A stretch of DNA of 64,000 nt from Mangrovitalea sediminis (GTDB lineage Bacteria; Pseudomonadota; Gammaproteobacteria; Pseudomonadales; Oleiphilaceae). Positions 9,385 to 18,736 of this stretch are shown here, piece after piece. The number at the start of each line of letters is the position of its first letter. The first letter of the stretch is position 1. The translations under genes and the position numbers were made by a program. The notes below the pieces were generated by a model. The model searched no databases. It was not told the origin of the DNA and was given only the letters and a program-made list of their open reading frames with translations. Where the stretch lies: assembly GCF_002514725.1 (NCBI RefSeq), contig NZ_NTLB01000004.1:186001-250000 (forward strand). The letters run 5' to 3'.

Positions 9385-9485
9385 TCCTCGCCTCCTCGTC
9401 AGCGGATTCGGGAAGGGAGTATCACTGGGACAGAAAGTTAAGTAAAATAGATTTAATACTACAAACCGTTAATAAAAAACGAACG
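9385..9485. promoter_or_regulatory. Divergent dabB / lysR control region
   Basis: The 101-bp spacer between dabB (minus) and the LysR gene (plus) is AT-rich next to lysR (9437-9480). It contains TTAA-N12-TTAA (about 9453-9472) and further T-N11-A type spacings of the kind LysR proteins bind. Control of dabBA by the adjacent regulator is inferred from this arrangement. Exact boxes cannot be assigned by eye. Confidence 0.4.
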
Positions 9486-10373
9486 ATGAGCCGACTCAAT
9501 TACCACCATCTCTACTATTTCTGGCAAGTGGCACGCAGTGGCAATCTGACACAGACGGCGCAACAACTGCATATTTCGCAGTCCGCTCTGTCCACACAGA
9601 TCAGGCAGCTCGAGGACAGCCTGAATCAGCCACTCTTCTTCCGCCAGGGACGCAAGCTGATCCTCACCGAAGCCGGTCAGCAGGTGCTGGGCTATGCCAA
9701 CGATATCTTCGCCAAGGGGGAGGAACTGGAGGCGCTCATGCGTCGCGGTATCAGCCCCCAGCAGCAACAGTTGCGCATCGGCACAGCAGCTACCATGTCG
9801 AGGAATTTCATTGAGGAGTTCATCTCGCCACTGCTGGGGAATCCATCGCAGCGCTTTAGCCTGCAGAGTCTGTCGATGCCCGCACTGCTCGATGGATTGG
9901 CCAACCATGAACTGGACCTGGCGCTGACAAATACCAATGTCGGCTCCGATCCGCAACGCCCCTGGCAGGTTCAGCGTATCGCCAGCCAACCCTTGTCTGT
10001 CATCGGCCCTCCCGAGCTAAAACCCGAGACCGAATTCCCCAAGGGCTACGAAAGCCTGCGGTGGCTCCTGCCCGGGCAGCGCAGCGAGATGCGTCAGGGC
10101 TTCGCGGCATTCTGCAGTCTCTGGCATTTCGCCCCGAACATTCAGGCGGAGGTCGACGACATGGCAATGCTCCGCCTGCTGGCGCGTGACAGCGGCGGCG
10201 TGGCGGTGATGCCCAGTGTTGTCGTGCGGGACGAGTTATCAAGCGGGAAGTTGGCGGTGTATTTCGCCATCCCGAATGTGTTTGAGCACTTCTATGCCAT
10301 CACGGTGCAAAAGCGCATTCAGCCCGATGCACTGCGCCTGGTTATCGACCAGCAAAAACATAAGTGGGACTGA
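9486..10373 (+). CDS. LysR-family regulator (NhaR-like), probable activator of dabBA
   Basis: The 295-residue LysR-type protein has an N-terminal helix-turn-helix (about residues 5-62) with LNYHHLYYFWQVARSGNLTQ and QLHISQSALSTQIRQLEDSL. A periplasmic-binding-like effector domain follows (about 90-290). The HHLYYFW opening is typical of the NhaR/DabAB-linked branch. I use ATG 9486, where homology begins; the frame stays open further upstream into the dabB end. It is divergent from dabB across 101 bp, the classical arrangement for a regulator and its target. The effector is unknown; CO2 or bicarbonate status is a reasonable guess. Confidence 0.88.
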   Translation: MSRLNYHHLYYFWQVARSGNLTQTAQQLHISQSALSTQIRQLEDSLNQPLFFRQGRKLILTEAGQQVLGYANDIFAKGEELEALMRRGISPQQQQLRIGTAATMSRNFIEEFISPLLGNPSQRFSLQSLSMPALLDGLANHELDLALTNTNVGSDPQRPWQVQRIASQPLSVIGPPELKPETEFPKGYESLRWLLPGQRSEMRQGFAAFCSLWHFAPNIQAEVDDMAMLRLLARDSGGVAVMPSVVVRDELSSGKLAVYFAIPNVFEHFYAITVQKRIQPDALRLVIDQQKHKWD

Positions 10374-10441
10374 AGCGTTTCTCAAGGAAGAGCGCTGGTT
10401 AGCAATGGACTTCACTATGCCCACGGACAAATGAACGCGAG

Positions 10442-10855
10442 TCAGCGATGGTTGACGCGAGCACAACCTCTTCTACTATCTGAGCCCTCATCGCTATCAC
10501 TCAAGGGTGTTGTGGAACAGCGACCATACAAACGCTCAAAACGCCGGGCAGCCCAACGTCGGTATAGACGCTCCACAAAAACGCGCCAAAGCGGCAGGGC
10601 CAGCAGCTGCCAGATACCACCCAGCGCCGTGTGCTGCCACGCCCTTATGCTGGCATCGACACCAGTCAACCAGCGCCCTTCTTCCGTGCGCAGATGCAAT
10701 ACCCGCAGCAGCGCTTCAATATCGGGTAGGGCTTCGTCCGTTGAGGGCAACCCATGGATGTCGATCAGCTGCAAATTTGGCCCTTTCAAGCGCTGAAGTA
10801 CTGCCATTTCCTTTCGACAAAGCGGGCAAGCACCATCGAAATAAAGATAGTCCAT
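10442..10855 (-). CDS. DCC-family thiol-disulfide oxidoreductase-like protein (DUF393)
   Basis: This 137-residue protein starts [17 protein letters not shown]. That is the DxxCxxC signature of the DUF393 family, thought to have a thioredoxin-like fold with a CPLC redox pair. The C-terminal half contains a hydrophobic stretch ([19 protein letters not shown]) and ends in a basic, poorly structured tail. The ATG at 10855 is chosen because the family motif follows at once and AGGAG lies about 10 bases upstream. The frame extends to 11035, but that part looks unrelated. It converges with the LysR gene. Its function in the cell is not established. Confidence 0.82.
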   Translation of the reverse strand: MDYLYFDGACPLCRKEMAVLQRLKGPNLQLIDIHGLPSTDEALPDIEALLRVLHLRTEEGRWLTGVDASIRAWQHTALGGIWQLLALPLWRVFVERLYRRWAARRFERLYGRCSTTPLSDSDEGSDSRRGCARVNHR

Positions 10856-11114
10856 CACATCACCTCTCCTGACACCGTCTAACATACGCAGCTCGCCATA
10901 TGGCGGATTCGTCAGGGGCATAAAACAGAGTATCTGTTGTGAGGACACTATCAGCATTACCTGCGGCGCGTATGGCACCAATCCGGACAGCGACGCTACC
11001 AGGAAATATGTCGACAAGCAGGGAAAGATGGCCACAGGGACGCAGCCGACTGAAAGTGGGAAGCTCGCTTCTGCTGGGTTATTGCATCACCTGCGAACGC
11101 TTTCCAAAAACGAC
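10856..11114. other. Intergenic region without recognisable gene
   Basis: This stretch lies between the DUF393 gene and the tRNA-Pro terminator, both transcribed leftward. I see only short frames without family features. The DUF393 promoter should be near its left end. Nothing else is supported. Confidence 0.3.
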
Positions 11115-11142
11115 AAAGCCCGGCTCTTCCGAGCCGGGCTTC
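11115..11142 (-). terminator. Intrinsic terminator after tRNA-Pro
   Basis: An 11-bp stem AAGCCCGGCTC / GAGCCGGGCTT encloses a 4-base loop. It is followed on the minus strand by a short TTTG tract, 15 bases after the CCA end of the tRNA. Confidence 0.75.
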
Positions 11143-11156
11143 GTCATCGAAATAAT

Positions 11157-11234
<78 letters not shown>

Positions 11235-11327
11235 CGGTCGCTAAGAGTATCAACCTCAGCGGCTGCGAATATTACACGAAGCTTTTGGCAAAATAAACAG
11301 TTGATCCTGCGAAAAAAGGCCGCCGGA

Positions 11328-12671
11328 CTACAGGCTCCGTGCCTGCTTGATCGCCAGGTATCGGTTGATCACATTGGTTGTCAGGTCGCGAGGTGTACTG
11401 TCGACAAGCAAGACCCCCTTACCACGTAACCTGTCCTGCATTGCTCGCCGCTGCTGGGCAAAAACGGCGCTCCCCGTCACCCGCATGGCCGTGTCGAAAT
11501 CGACTACGTCCAGTTGCCGGGAACGATCCAGAACCGGTTCGCGCAAATTGGCGACGACCACAAGGTGTCGGCGACCGACCAGTTGCACGAATTGCTGGAT
11601 ATCGCCATCGTCCTCGCCCCGCAGGTTGGTCAGCAGCAAGACCAGGGAGCGCTTGCGCTGACGTGCCATCAACGACTCTGCCGCCGCCAGATAGTCAGAT
11701 GCCCGGTTGCCGGGATACAGGTCGTAAAACTGATTGAGCAGCCGCGAAATGCGCGCCGATCCCTTGAGCGGCGGAATCCAGCGCTGCTCCTCGCCAAAGC
11801 TCAACATCCCAACGGCATCGCCATGGCGCAACGCCACATAGGACAGCATCAGGGCGGCATTCAACGCATGGTCGAAATGACTCAGCCCCTCGTCTCGCGA
11901 CATCATCCTATGTCCGCTGTCGAGGAGCAGTACGACGTTCTGATCCCGCTCATCCTGGTAATCCCGCGCGACCAGCGCCAACCTGCGCGAGGTCGCCTTC
12001 CAATCAATCTGACGCAGTGTGTCGCCGTCCCGGTAATCCCTTAACTGAAGGAATTCAGTGCCCTGCCCTCTGCGCTGCCGGCGGTGGGTGCCCGGCAACT
12101 GCCGGGCGGTTTCCGCCTGCAGCAGCTGATAACCGGGAATCGCACTGAAATCCGGGAATACGCGACAACGGCTCTCCAACGGATACCAAAACTGAAGCTC
12201 CCAAAAACCGAACATCGACGGTACGCGAGCCTCCACACCGGACAACGTCAGCGGTCCACGCTGCATGGGACGAAGCCTATAGGTCACCCGCGTTTGCCGT
12301 CCGAGACGCAACTCACCAACCAAAGGCAAAGTACGCACTTCATGACCTTGTGGCACCTCGTCATAGAGACTGAACGCCATAGCCCGATCCTCAGCCGTTG
12401 TCAGCGTCAGGCTCACTTCCACGTCGCGGCCAACGGCCAGATTGACCGGCACTTCCCGCTTCAGCGTCCATGCCGGCGCCCGGCGCGACGCTAGCAGGTC
12501 TATTCCGCCAACCAGCAAGACCGTCGCCAAAACAACGTAGCCCAGATGCTGGGCTTCATTCACATGACTGACCCGAAACACAGCCATCACCGCAAACACC
12601 AACCCGAGTGCCATGACAGCAGACAGCACCCACAGCAAGCGTAAGGAGGGGCGACAACGCTTCAGCTTCAT
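11328..12671 (-). CDS. DUF58 protein, last gene of the MoxR operon
   Basis: The 447-residue protein has two N-terminal membrane helices (about 10-55), a beta-rich middle region, and the DUF58 core near residues 195-215 ([20 protein letters not shown]). A von Willebrand A-like domain follows, with [12 protein letters not shown] at the place of a metal site; the classical DxSxS pattern is incomplete. DUF58 proteins are the usual partners of MoxR AAA+ ATPases, which are thought to act as chaperones that load metals or assemble complexes. It overlaps the MoxR gene by 4 bp. The substrate is unknown. Confidence 0.88.
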   Translation of the reverse strand: MKLKRCRPSLRLLWVLSAVMALGLVFAVMAVFRVSHVNEAQHLGYVVLATVLLVGGIDLLASRRAPAWTLKREVPVNLAVGRDVEVSLTLTTAEDRAMAFSLYDEVPQGHEVRTLPLVGELRLGRQTRVTYRLRPMQRGPLTLSGVEARVPSMFGFWELQFWYPLESRCRVFPDFSAIPGYQLLQAETARQLPGTHRRQRRGQGTEFLQLRDYRDGDTLRQIDWKATSRRLALVARDYQDERDQNVVLLLDSGHRMMSRDEGLSHFDHALNAALMLSYVALRHGDAVGMLSFGEEQRWIPPLKGSARISRLLNQFYDLYPGNRASDYLAAAESLMARQRKRSLVLLLTNLRGEDDGDIQQFVQLVGRRHLVVVANLREPVLDRSRQLDVVDFDTAMRVTGSAVFAQQRRAMQDRLRGKGVLLVDSTPRDLTTNVINRYLAIKQARSL

Positions 12672-13660
12672 TGCCGGGGCGCTGCAACGCTGTCGAGCAG
12701 TTGATCGAGCACCTGATCCGCCTGGACGCCTTCGATTTCCATGTCAGCGCTCAATTGCAGCCGGTGTCGCAATACGGGCTTGGCAATGGTCTTGACGTCG
12801 TCCGGGATGACAAAATCCCTGCCTGCCAGGAAGGCCTTGGCTCGCGCTGCCATAACCAGATTGATTGCACCACGCGGTCCGGCTCCCCGCAGCAGCCCCC
12901 GGTGCTCCCGGGTGGCCCGGCTCAGTGCTACCGCGTAGCTCAATACAGCAGGGTCCAGCGTGACGGCACGGGCGCGGGCCTGCAGTCCGAGCACCTGCTC
13001 CGGCCCGGCGCAAACGGTCACGTTCTGCATGTAATCCATTTCGCTGGGTGTCGACGCAACCGCCTGGACCAGTGCAATTTCATCCTGCTCTTGCGGGTAA
13101 TCGATAAACACTTTGAGCATGAAACGGTCGAGTTCGGCCTCCGGCAAGGGATAGGTCCCTTCCTGCTCTATAGGATTCTGCGTGGCCAGTACCATAAACG
13201 GCTGCCCCACCTGAAGGGATTTGCCTTCAATGGTCACCTGATGCTCCTGCATAACCTCCAGCAGTGCCGCCTGGGTCTTGGCCGGTGCGCGATTGATCTC
13301 ATCGGCCAGCAACAAATGCGTAAACACCGGTCCCCGGCGAATCTCGAAACGCCGTTCGTTCATGTTATAAAGCGCATGCCCGGTGACATCGCTAGGCATC
13401 AGGTCCGGCGTAAACTGGATCCGTGAAAAACGCCCGCCGAAGGTTCGTGCCAGCGCTTTGACCAGCAACGTCTTGCCCAGCCCCGGCGCCCCTTCGAGCA
13501 GCACGTGCCCTCCCGCCAGCAACGCTGTCATCACTTCGTCGATCACAGCATCCTGCCCCAGTACGACACGTCTTAACTGGGCAACAATCTGCTCTGCCAG
13601 CCGATGGTCGTCCTGAAACGTCGTTTCTGCTTCGGGAGAACTTTGGGGTGCATCGGTCAT
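12668..13660 (-). CDS. MoxR-family AAA+ ATPase
   Basis: The 330-residue AAA+ ATPase shows Walker A GAPGLGKT (about residues 57-64), Walker B LLLADEINRAPAKTQAALLE (about 116-135), sensor 1 in ATQNPIEQEGTYPLPEAELD, and a C-terminal lid with the sensor-2 region. MoxR proteins work as chaperones together with VWA-domain proteins, and the DUF58 protein encoded next probably fills that role. Start and stop codons overlap those of both neighbours (ATGA), so it is translated as part of the six-gene unit. No CoxE- or BatA-type partner is present besides DUF58. Confidence 0.93.
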   Translation of the reverse strand: MTDAPQSSPEAETTFQDDHRLAEQIVAQLRRVVLGQDAVIDEVMTALLAGGHVLLEGAPGLGKTLLVKALARTFGGRFSRIQFTPDLMPSDVTGHALYNMNERRFEIRRGPVFTHLLLADEINRAPAKTQAALLEVMQEHQVTIEGKSLQVGQPFMVLATQNPIEQEGTYPLPEAELDRFMLKVFIDYPQEQDEIALVQAVASTPSEMDYMQNVTVCAGPEQVLGLQARARAVTLDPAVLSYAVALSRATREHRGLLRGAGPRGAINLVMAARAKAFLAGRDFVIPDDVKTIAKPVLRHRLQLSADMEIEGVQADQVLDQLLDSVAAPRQ

Positions 13661-14904
13661 AATCGATTCCTGATTGCCTGCAACATATTTACGGTATGCG
13701 TAAAAGCGTCTCCGTCATTGGTAGACGCCGACATGGCCTCTGCAATACGGGACGGCTCAAGTCCGGTTATACCGGCCAGAAAGGACCACCGGTCGTCCGC
13801 CGATAACCGGGCGAAGTCTGCCCGGTGACGCTTGCCTCCCTCGATCACGTCCCGCCGCAATGCCTCCAGCAGCGACCCGGAATGACCGGTTCGCCAAAGA
13901 TAGCGGGCCGAGGCGTCGAGATGTTCCGCCAACCGCCGACGCTGACGCCCTTCAACCGACTGCAAAGGGCCGAAGCGCGTTCCACGACGCCAGAAAAACA
14001 CCAACAGCCAACTGGCAAATGCCACCAACAACAAGGCCGCAACCGACCACAGGTAACGCCAGAGTGAAGGCCCCTTTTCGTTGGTCAGCCACCAGAGCGT
14101 GCCGTCTGTCGTTAACTGCCACAGCATGTAGGCATGGTCGTAGCAACCGATGTAACGATTGCTCCAAAGGCGTGCGGAGGCCAGCAACGTCACCTGTCCC
14201 TTACCGACATTGAATTGGGCGAAGCGAATACCGGTTTTGTCGCCCAGCAGGGCTGCATCGGCATCCTTGGGAACCCGCAGCCGCAGCTGACCGGGAACGG
14301 CAATATCGAGAGGGTGCTTATCGCCGTTGAAATGAAACCGGATGGGATGCCCCAGATTCTTGCAGTCCTCTGCCGGTTTATAGGCTGGCCACGGATTCTC
14401 CGGGGGCTTTCCCGCTTCCGTCCTGTCATTTTTGCCAGACTCTGAGGTCTTGCGATCACGTTTCTTGGGCTTGAGAGGCTGCTCCCTCACCTGCACCCCC
14501 AACGCCTGAAAGATTGGATCTCTCGTGCGTCCGTCGACCTGGATGAATGGATTTTCCGCCGCCATGATCAGTTGCCCGCCTCCGGCCACCCAATGCAGCA
14601 AACGCGCGCTACGTGCCGGCGACAGCATCCCATAGGCATCCAGCACGACCATCGCATCATTCCGCGCCGGAAACTTGCGGCTTCCCGGCTGCTGATCCAG
14701 GACGGTCAAACCCTGCGTCTTCCTGACATGCAACCCCTGGGCGGACAGGAACTGCCGCGCCGCCAGATAAGGAGCCCGTATGGCTTTGTCTGTGAACCCC
14801 ATATCCATGGTATGTTTTTCCCAGCGCAGCCGGCTCAGGCCAAGCAGAACAAGGGCACACAACAGGAGTAGCGCCATCGTTCCCCACAACAGGCGCCGGC
14901 TCAC
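13657..14904 (-). CDS. DUF4350-domain membrane protein
   Basis: This protein of about 415 residues has an N-terminal membrane helix (about 5-25), a DUF4350 domain with the opening pattern AIRAPYLAARQFLSAQG and a Rossmann-like stretch (DAMVVLDAYGMLSPARSA, GGGQLIMAAENPF). A Lys/Glu-rich linker leads to a second membrane helix (about 290-310) and a C-terminal cytoplasmic part. I choose GTG 14904 because it overlaps the previous stop (GTGA); the longer frame to 15018 lies inside the upstream gene. DUF4350 proteins occur in MoxR-DUF58 operons and may sense or bind a partner in the periplasm. Function is unknown. Confidence 0.8.
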   Translation of the reverse strand: MSRRLLWGTMALLLLCALVLLGLSRLRWEKHTMDMGFTDKAIRAPYLAARQFLSAQGLHVRKTQGLTVLDQQPGSRKFPARNDAMVVLDAYGMLSPARSARLLHWVAGGGQLIMAAENPFIQVDGRTRDPIFQALGVQVREQPLKPKKRDRKTSESGKNDRTEAGKPPENPWPAYKPAEDCKNLGHPIRFHFNGDKHPLDIAVPGQLRLRVPKDADAALLGDKTGIRFAQFNVGKGQVTLLASARLWSNRYIGCYDHAYMLWQLTTDGTLWWLTNEKGPSLWRYLWSVAALLLVAFASWLLVFFWRRGTRFGPLQSVEGRQRRRLAEHLDASARYLWRTGHSGSLLEALRRDVIEGGKRHRADFARLSADDRWSFLAGITGLEPSRIAEAMSASTNDGDAFTHTVNMLQAIRNRL

Positions 14905-16352
14905 GCTGACACTCCTGCTGACACGGCCATCTCCCTCTGCACAGCTTCCCAGCCCGCGCGCAGGCGGTTGAAGGTCGCATCGGGCAGCGGGCGATGTGCG
15001 TAAGCAACCAGCAACCATTGCCGGGTCAGATCGGCAAGGAACTCGGCCCCGTCCACGTTTTGCGCACGGGCACGGCGTAAACAGTCCGTTTCAGTATCAC
15101 CTGTGCGGCAGACCAACCCCCGCCGCTCGATCAGCAAAAGCAGGAACTGCCGGTAGAGTGCACCAATAACGGCGCGCTGATTCCCACTCGACCACAACAT
15201 CTTTAAACGATCCGCTTCCGACTCCGGACCAGAGGTATCGGCATCCTTATCCAGGAAGGTCGGCACCTGCGCAGCCTCCGGCACGCCCTGAGCACCCACC
15301 GAAGGAAGCCGCATTCGCCAGTGCCGGTATTGCAGCAGTAGTATGACCAGTATTGCCAGCGCCAGGGCCCAGACCCCGTACTCCAGACGTTTTGCCCAAG
15401 CAGCGCTCAGCAGATTCAGCCCCTTTCCCTGCGTCTGCTCTTGGCGACTCCAACCCGGCCACACTGGCGTTCGAACCGTCACCCGATCATGGAAGTCGGG
15501 GCCTGCCAACACCGCCTTGACAGACTGCTGTGCGCTTGCGGGCGTCAAGCTTCGGTCAGCGGCATACGCGGATTGATGGACGAACGCTCCCGTACAGAAG
15601 ATCGCCAGCAGACAGGTCGCAGCCACCCGACCGAGACGCCCGGCAATGCGCCGAAACAGAAGCTCCAGGTCCCAGGCCTCCAGATTGGTACGCCGATTGA
15701 GGTACAGGGCAAAGCCGCACCCCACATAAAAAGGCGCCACCAGCATCATGCCGGCCAGCGTTGTCATAAAGACCAGAGGGGCATTGTCGAACAGCATCTT
15801 GACGGTCAAATCGCCGAAGATGGCCTGCGGGACCATCACTTTCAAGACGATCCCTATCGAAAGCGTGATCAGCCACTCTGCATTGGAGGCGATACACAGT
15901 AACCAGAAGGCCGTGCCGGCATCCTCTCGATGCAGCACCTGTATGCGCGAACGATATCCGCGACCCCGCTGCCCTTCCAGCACAGCAACCGGCATGTCGA
16001 AAGAGCGGTAGGGGTTGAAGCGACGCCAGGTCAGCAGCGCAAGGGCATGCTTCCCGGCCAGTGCCGGCCATGCCTTTATCACAGCCCGCAAACCCGGGTC
16101 CTCTCCGAACACTCGCCGGCTAAGGAGATAGAGAGGAGCCATTTCATACAGCGGCTTCAGCCACCAGAAAAGACCCAGCTTCCAGCCGACGGACAATGGC
16201 AATGACAGAAGGACCAGCGCCACGGGCACCGCCAGTGCCAACCAAGCGACCTGGAGGGAGCGCCACCAGCGACGCACTAACACGCAGCCCAGGTCGATGG
16301 CTTCCGGCGCCGGCCGGGGACGGGGGACGAACTGGATATCCTCAGGTCGCAC
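14901..16352 (-). CDS. DUF4129-domain multi-pass membrane protein
   Basis: The protein of about 483 residues has a basic, Pro-rich start and then several membrane helices: two near residues 35-75, more around 170-250, and one near 330-350. The soluble C-terminal part (about 390-480) is the DUF4129 region, ending in LTRQWLLVAYAHRPLPD. This C-terminal motif resembles the substrate-binding end of transglutaminase-like MoxR partners. The start is uncertain: a GTG at 16352 overlaps the SpoIIM stop by 11 bp, and an in-frame TTG at 16367 is possible. It is the third gene of the operon. Confidence 0.8.
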   Translation of the reverse strand: MRPEDIQFVPRPRPAPEAIDLGCVLVRRWWRSLQVAWLALAVPVALVLLSLPLSVGWKLGLFWWLKPLYEMAPLYLLSRRVFGEDPGLRAVIKAWPALAGKHALALLTWRRFNPYRSFDMPVAVLEGQRGRGYRSRIQVLHREDAGTAFWLLCIASNAEWLITLSIGIVLKVMVPQAIFGDLTVKMLFDNAPLVFMTTLAGMMLVAPFYVGCGFALYLNRRTNLEAWDLELLFRRIAGRLGRVAATCLLAIFCTGAFVHQSAYAADRSLTPASAQQSVKAVLAGPDFHDRVTVRTPVWPGWSRQEQTQGKGLNLLSAAWAKRLEYGVWALALAILVILLLQYRHWRMRLPSVGAQGVPEAAQVPTFLDKDADTSGPESEADRLKMLWSSGNQRAVIGALYRQFLLLLIERRGLVCRTGDTETDCLRRARAQNVDGAEFLADLTRQWLLVAYAHRPLPDATFNRLRAGWEAVQREMAVSAGVSA

Positions 16353-17328
16353 GACGGCGTCCCGCAAAAAGGAAATAGAAGATCACGCTGGACCAGAAGA
16401 ACAGTCCGGCCGAATATTTGTACCAATTGGGCAAGGCATTATCCGAGGACCAGAACGCCTCCAGACTTGCTGCAATCACCAGCATTCCAGTCACCCCGTA
16501 AAGCAGGGACACACCCACCCCGGCCGCTTCACGCAACGCTGTCAGGCGAGTCCTGCTGCCGGGCATGATCAGGGCCGCACCAAGGCGCAGGCCTGCCGCC
16601 CCCGCCAACGCGATAGCGGTTAACTCGAAAGCCCCATGCCCCACGACGAAAGGAAAGAAAGTTTGATGGTACCCCACGTTCTGCATATGCGCAGACAGCC
16701 CGCCGAATATCAGGCCGTTGAAAACCAGCTCAAAAACAGCCCCCATCATCAGAAAAAGTCCACTGGCAAAGCAACGGAAGGCAATGGCGATGTTATGGAA
16801 GATGTAGAAGCCAAACATCTGAATATTGGTATCCGACGCGCGTGCCTGCCCGAGATGCGCCAGACGGGGGTTATACATGGATTCGAAATTCGCAACCTGA
16901 TTGGGATCGAACAGGCTATAGACGAGTTTGGGGTCCAGATGAATCGCCAGATAGGCAAACAATGCTGGCACTACCAGCAGAAGAATCGCCGGCACAACAA
17001 CCCGCCATTCCCGCCGGACCAGACGTGGAAATCCGGCCATCGCAAATTGAATCACACGGTCACGAAAGCGATCCCGGCGCACGTACAGTTGATGATGTGC
17101 CCGTAACACCCAGTCGTTAAGACGATCGACCAACGCAGCGCCGTAGTTACGCGACTGAGCCTGCGCCAGGTGCTGGCAAAGCAACCGGTAGAGCAGAGGG
17201 AGTTCGCCGGTGTCCGGGATATTATTGCGGGATCGCTTCAACGGATGGGTCTTTTCGAGCGCTTCCAGTACCGCAGCAAATTGCGCCCACTGGGCCCGGT
17301 GCATCTGCTCGAACTGCTCCTGCCTCAC
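16342..17328 (-). CDS. SpoIIM-like membrane protein (stage II sporulation protein M family)
   Basis: The 328-residue protein has an N-terminal soluble helical region (about 1-100) and then five or six membrane helices (about 115-320). It contains the family segments FESMYNP, IFHNIAIAFRCFASGLF and FFPFVVGHGAFELTAIALAGAAGL. The family is named after a Bacillus sporulation protein. This organism shows no sign of sporulating, so a general role in membrane or cell-wall remodelling is more likely. The GTG start overlaps the RDD stop codon by 4 bp. Confidence 0.86.
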   Translation of the reverse strand: MRQEQFEQMHRAQWAQFAAVLEALEKTHPLKRSRNNIPDTGELPLLYRLLCQHLAQAQSRNYGAALVDRLNDWVLRAHHQLYVRRDRFRDRVIQFAMAGFPRLVRREWRVVVPAILLLVVPALFAYLAIHLDPKLVYSLFDPNQVANFESMYNPRLAHLGQARASDTNIQMFGFYIFHNIAIAFRCFASGLFLMMGAVFELVFNGLIFGGLSAHMQNVGYHQTFFPFVVGHGAFELTAIALAGAAGLRLGAALIMPGSRTRLTALREAAGVGVSLLYGVTGMLVIAASLEAFWSSDNALPNWYKYSAGLFFWSSVIFYFLFAGRRRAT

Positions 17329-18008
17329 GCCGATCGCCCTATCAGGCTGTTGGCAAATGCCCTGAGACGATTAACGCCCTCTTCCCCGGACTGATGGGTC
17401 AGTGGCCCCAGGATATCCGCCAGTTCAACCTGCCGGTCAGCCGACAACTGCTGACGACGCTCGGCGAAGTCGATCAGCCCCCTTTGCTCGACGGTCGACA
17501 ACGCTACAGGCAGCGGACTCGCTCCGGCATCCGGATCGGGAGCAGCTATAGCCGGTCGCGGCTCGAAGACCACCAAGGTTCCGGCCGCCAAGTCGCCCAG
17601 ACGCTGAAAACGCTGAGTCATCAACATACTGAACAAACCAAAGACGTAGAACGTCGGCATGATATCGATAATACGAAGCAAGTTACGGATCATAGCGCCA
17701 CCGAAGGTCAGTGGCGTGCCATCCGCAGACAGGACCCGCAAACGGCAATAGCGCTTGCCAGGCGTCTGGCCACCACGCAGGCCTTCAAATAGTACCGGAT
17801 AGAACCATTCGAGAAGGAAATAGATAATCAGGAACAGGCCAGATCCGACTCGGCCAAGAAAGTGCAGCGGGATAAAGAAGGCGAGATAGATACCGCAGCG
17901 AATCAGCAGGTCAAGCAGGTAAGCATGAAGACGCGCAGAAGGACCAGCTGGCGTCACCACCAACTCAATGCCTTCGGGGGTTTCCAGCGGTAAGCGAGTA
18001 TCCAGCAT
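17325..18008 (-). CDS. RDD-family membrane protein, first gene of the MoxR operon
   Basis: The 227-residue protein has an RDD domain (about residues 20-150) with three to four membrane helices and the family patterns RLHAYLLDLLIRCGIYL and GLRGGQTPGKRYCRLRV. The C-terminal 70 residues are soluble and acidic or polar. RDD proteins are small membrane proteins of unclear function; some behave as Na+/H+ antiporters. It is the first gene of the operon. The promoter should lie in the 80-bp gap after the MerR gene, where I cannot point to clear -35 and -10 boxes. Confidence 0.87.
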   Translation of the reverse strand: MLDTRLPLETPEGIELVVTPAGPSARLHAYLLDLLIRCGIYLAFFIPLHFLGRVGSGLFLIIYFLLEWFYPVLFEGLRGGQTPGKRYCRLRVLSADGTPLTFGGAMIRNLLRIIDIMPTFYVFGLFSMLMTQRFQRLGDLAAGTLVVFEPRPAIAAPDPDAGASPLPVALSTVEQRGLIDFAERRQQLSADRQVELADILGPLTHQSGEEGVNRLRAFANSLIGRSA

Positions 18009-18089
18009 CCTTGGTCCAGACTACAAGACGCGGCACATCCTTTGCCCAGGGCGCTCCAGGACAGGCAAAACCCAAAGGCCAGCCATGTA

Positions 18090-18449
18090 TCAACTGGCCT
18101 TGAGAACTTCCAATACTTCTTCCAGCTCAGCGATCATCTGACGGATCAACTGCTTGTACTGACTGGCATCGTCCTTAACCTCGGTACTGCTCAACTTCTG
18201 CTTCGCACCACCGATGGTGTAGCCCTGATCGTAGAGCAAGCTGCGGATCTGCCGAATCATCAACACATCACCGCGCTGGTAATAACGACGGTTACCACGA
18301 CGCTTGACCGGCGATAGTTGAGGAAACTCCTGCTCCCAGTAACGCAGCACATGGGCCTTCACGCTACAGAGATCAGCCACTTCCCCAATGGTGAAGTAGC
18401 GTTTTCCAGGAATTGGCGGCAGTTCGTTATTGTGGCTGGGTTCCAGCAT
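18090..18449 (-). CDS. MerR-family regulator next to ihfA
   Basis: The 119-residue MerR-like protein has its helix-turn-helix in the first 75 residues ([20 protein letters not shown], then the wing [13 protein letters not shown]) and a C-terminal helix (about 85-118) for dimerisation. There are no effector-binding cysteines. It is a well conserved neighbour of ihfA in pseudomonads and relatives, and its regulon is unknown. The start codon lies inside the ihfA gene (23-bp overlap), so it is co-translated with IHF-alpha at the end of the translation operon. Confidence 0.9.
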   Translation of the reverse strand: MLEPSHNNELPPIPGKRYFTIGEVADLCSVKAHVLRYWEQEFPQLSPVKRRGNRRYYQRGDVLMIRQIRSLLYDQGYTIGGAKQKLSSTEVKDDASQYKQLIRQMIAELEEVLEVLKAS

Positions 18450-18732
18450 AAGCTTCCACTTTCTGCTTTAATTTCTGGCCCGGGCGGAATGTCACGACGC
18501 GACGTGCGCTAATCGGAATTTCCTCCCCCGTCTTGGGATTACGTCCGGGACGCTGTTTTTTATCTCGCAGATCAAAATTGCCGAACCCGGACAGTTTGAC
18601 CTGTTCGTTGTGGCTCAGCGCATCCCTGATTTCATCAAAAAAGGCTTCAACCATTTCCTTGGCTTCGCGCTTGTTGAGACCAAGTTCCTCGTACAGGCGT
18701 TCAGCCATATCTGCCTTTGTCAAAGCCCCCAT
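18427..18732 (-). CDS. ihfA: Integration host factor subunit alpha
   Basis: IHF-alpha pairs with IHF-beta to bend DNA at specific sites for recombination, replication and sigma-54 promoters. The 101-residue protein begins [20 protein letters not shown] and carries the DNA-binding arm signature [20 protein letters not shown], with the proline that intercalates into the minor groove. It starts four bases after the pheT stop, the order found in E. coli and Pseudomonas (pheST-ihfA). The beta subunit is not in this window. Confidence 0.97.
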   Translation of the reverse strand: MGALTKADMAERLYEELGLNKREAKEMVEAFFDEIRDALSHNEQVKLSGFGNFDLRDKKQRPGRNPKTGEEIPISARRVVTFRPGQKLKQKVEAYAGTQPQ

Positions 18733-18736
18733 TACA

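Noticed and set aside
14905-15018. Longer N-terminus of the DUF4350 protein
   Set aside because: The extension covers the end of the DUF4129 gene in another frame; GTG 14904 overlaps its stop codon as in the rest of the operon.
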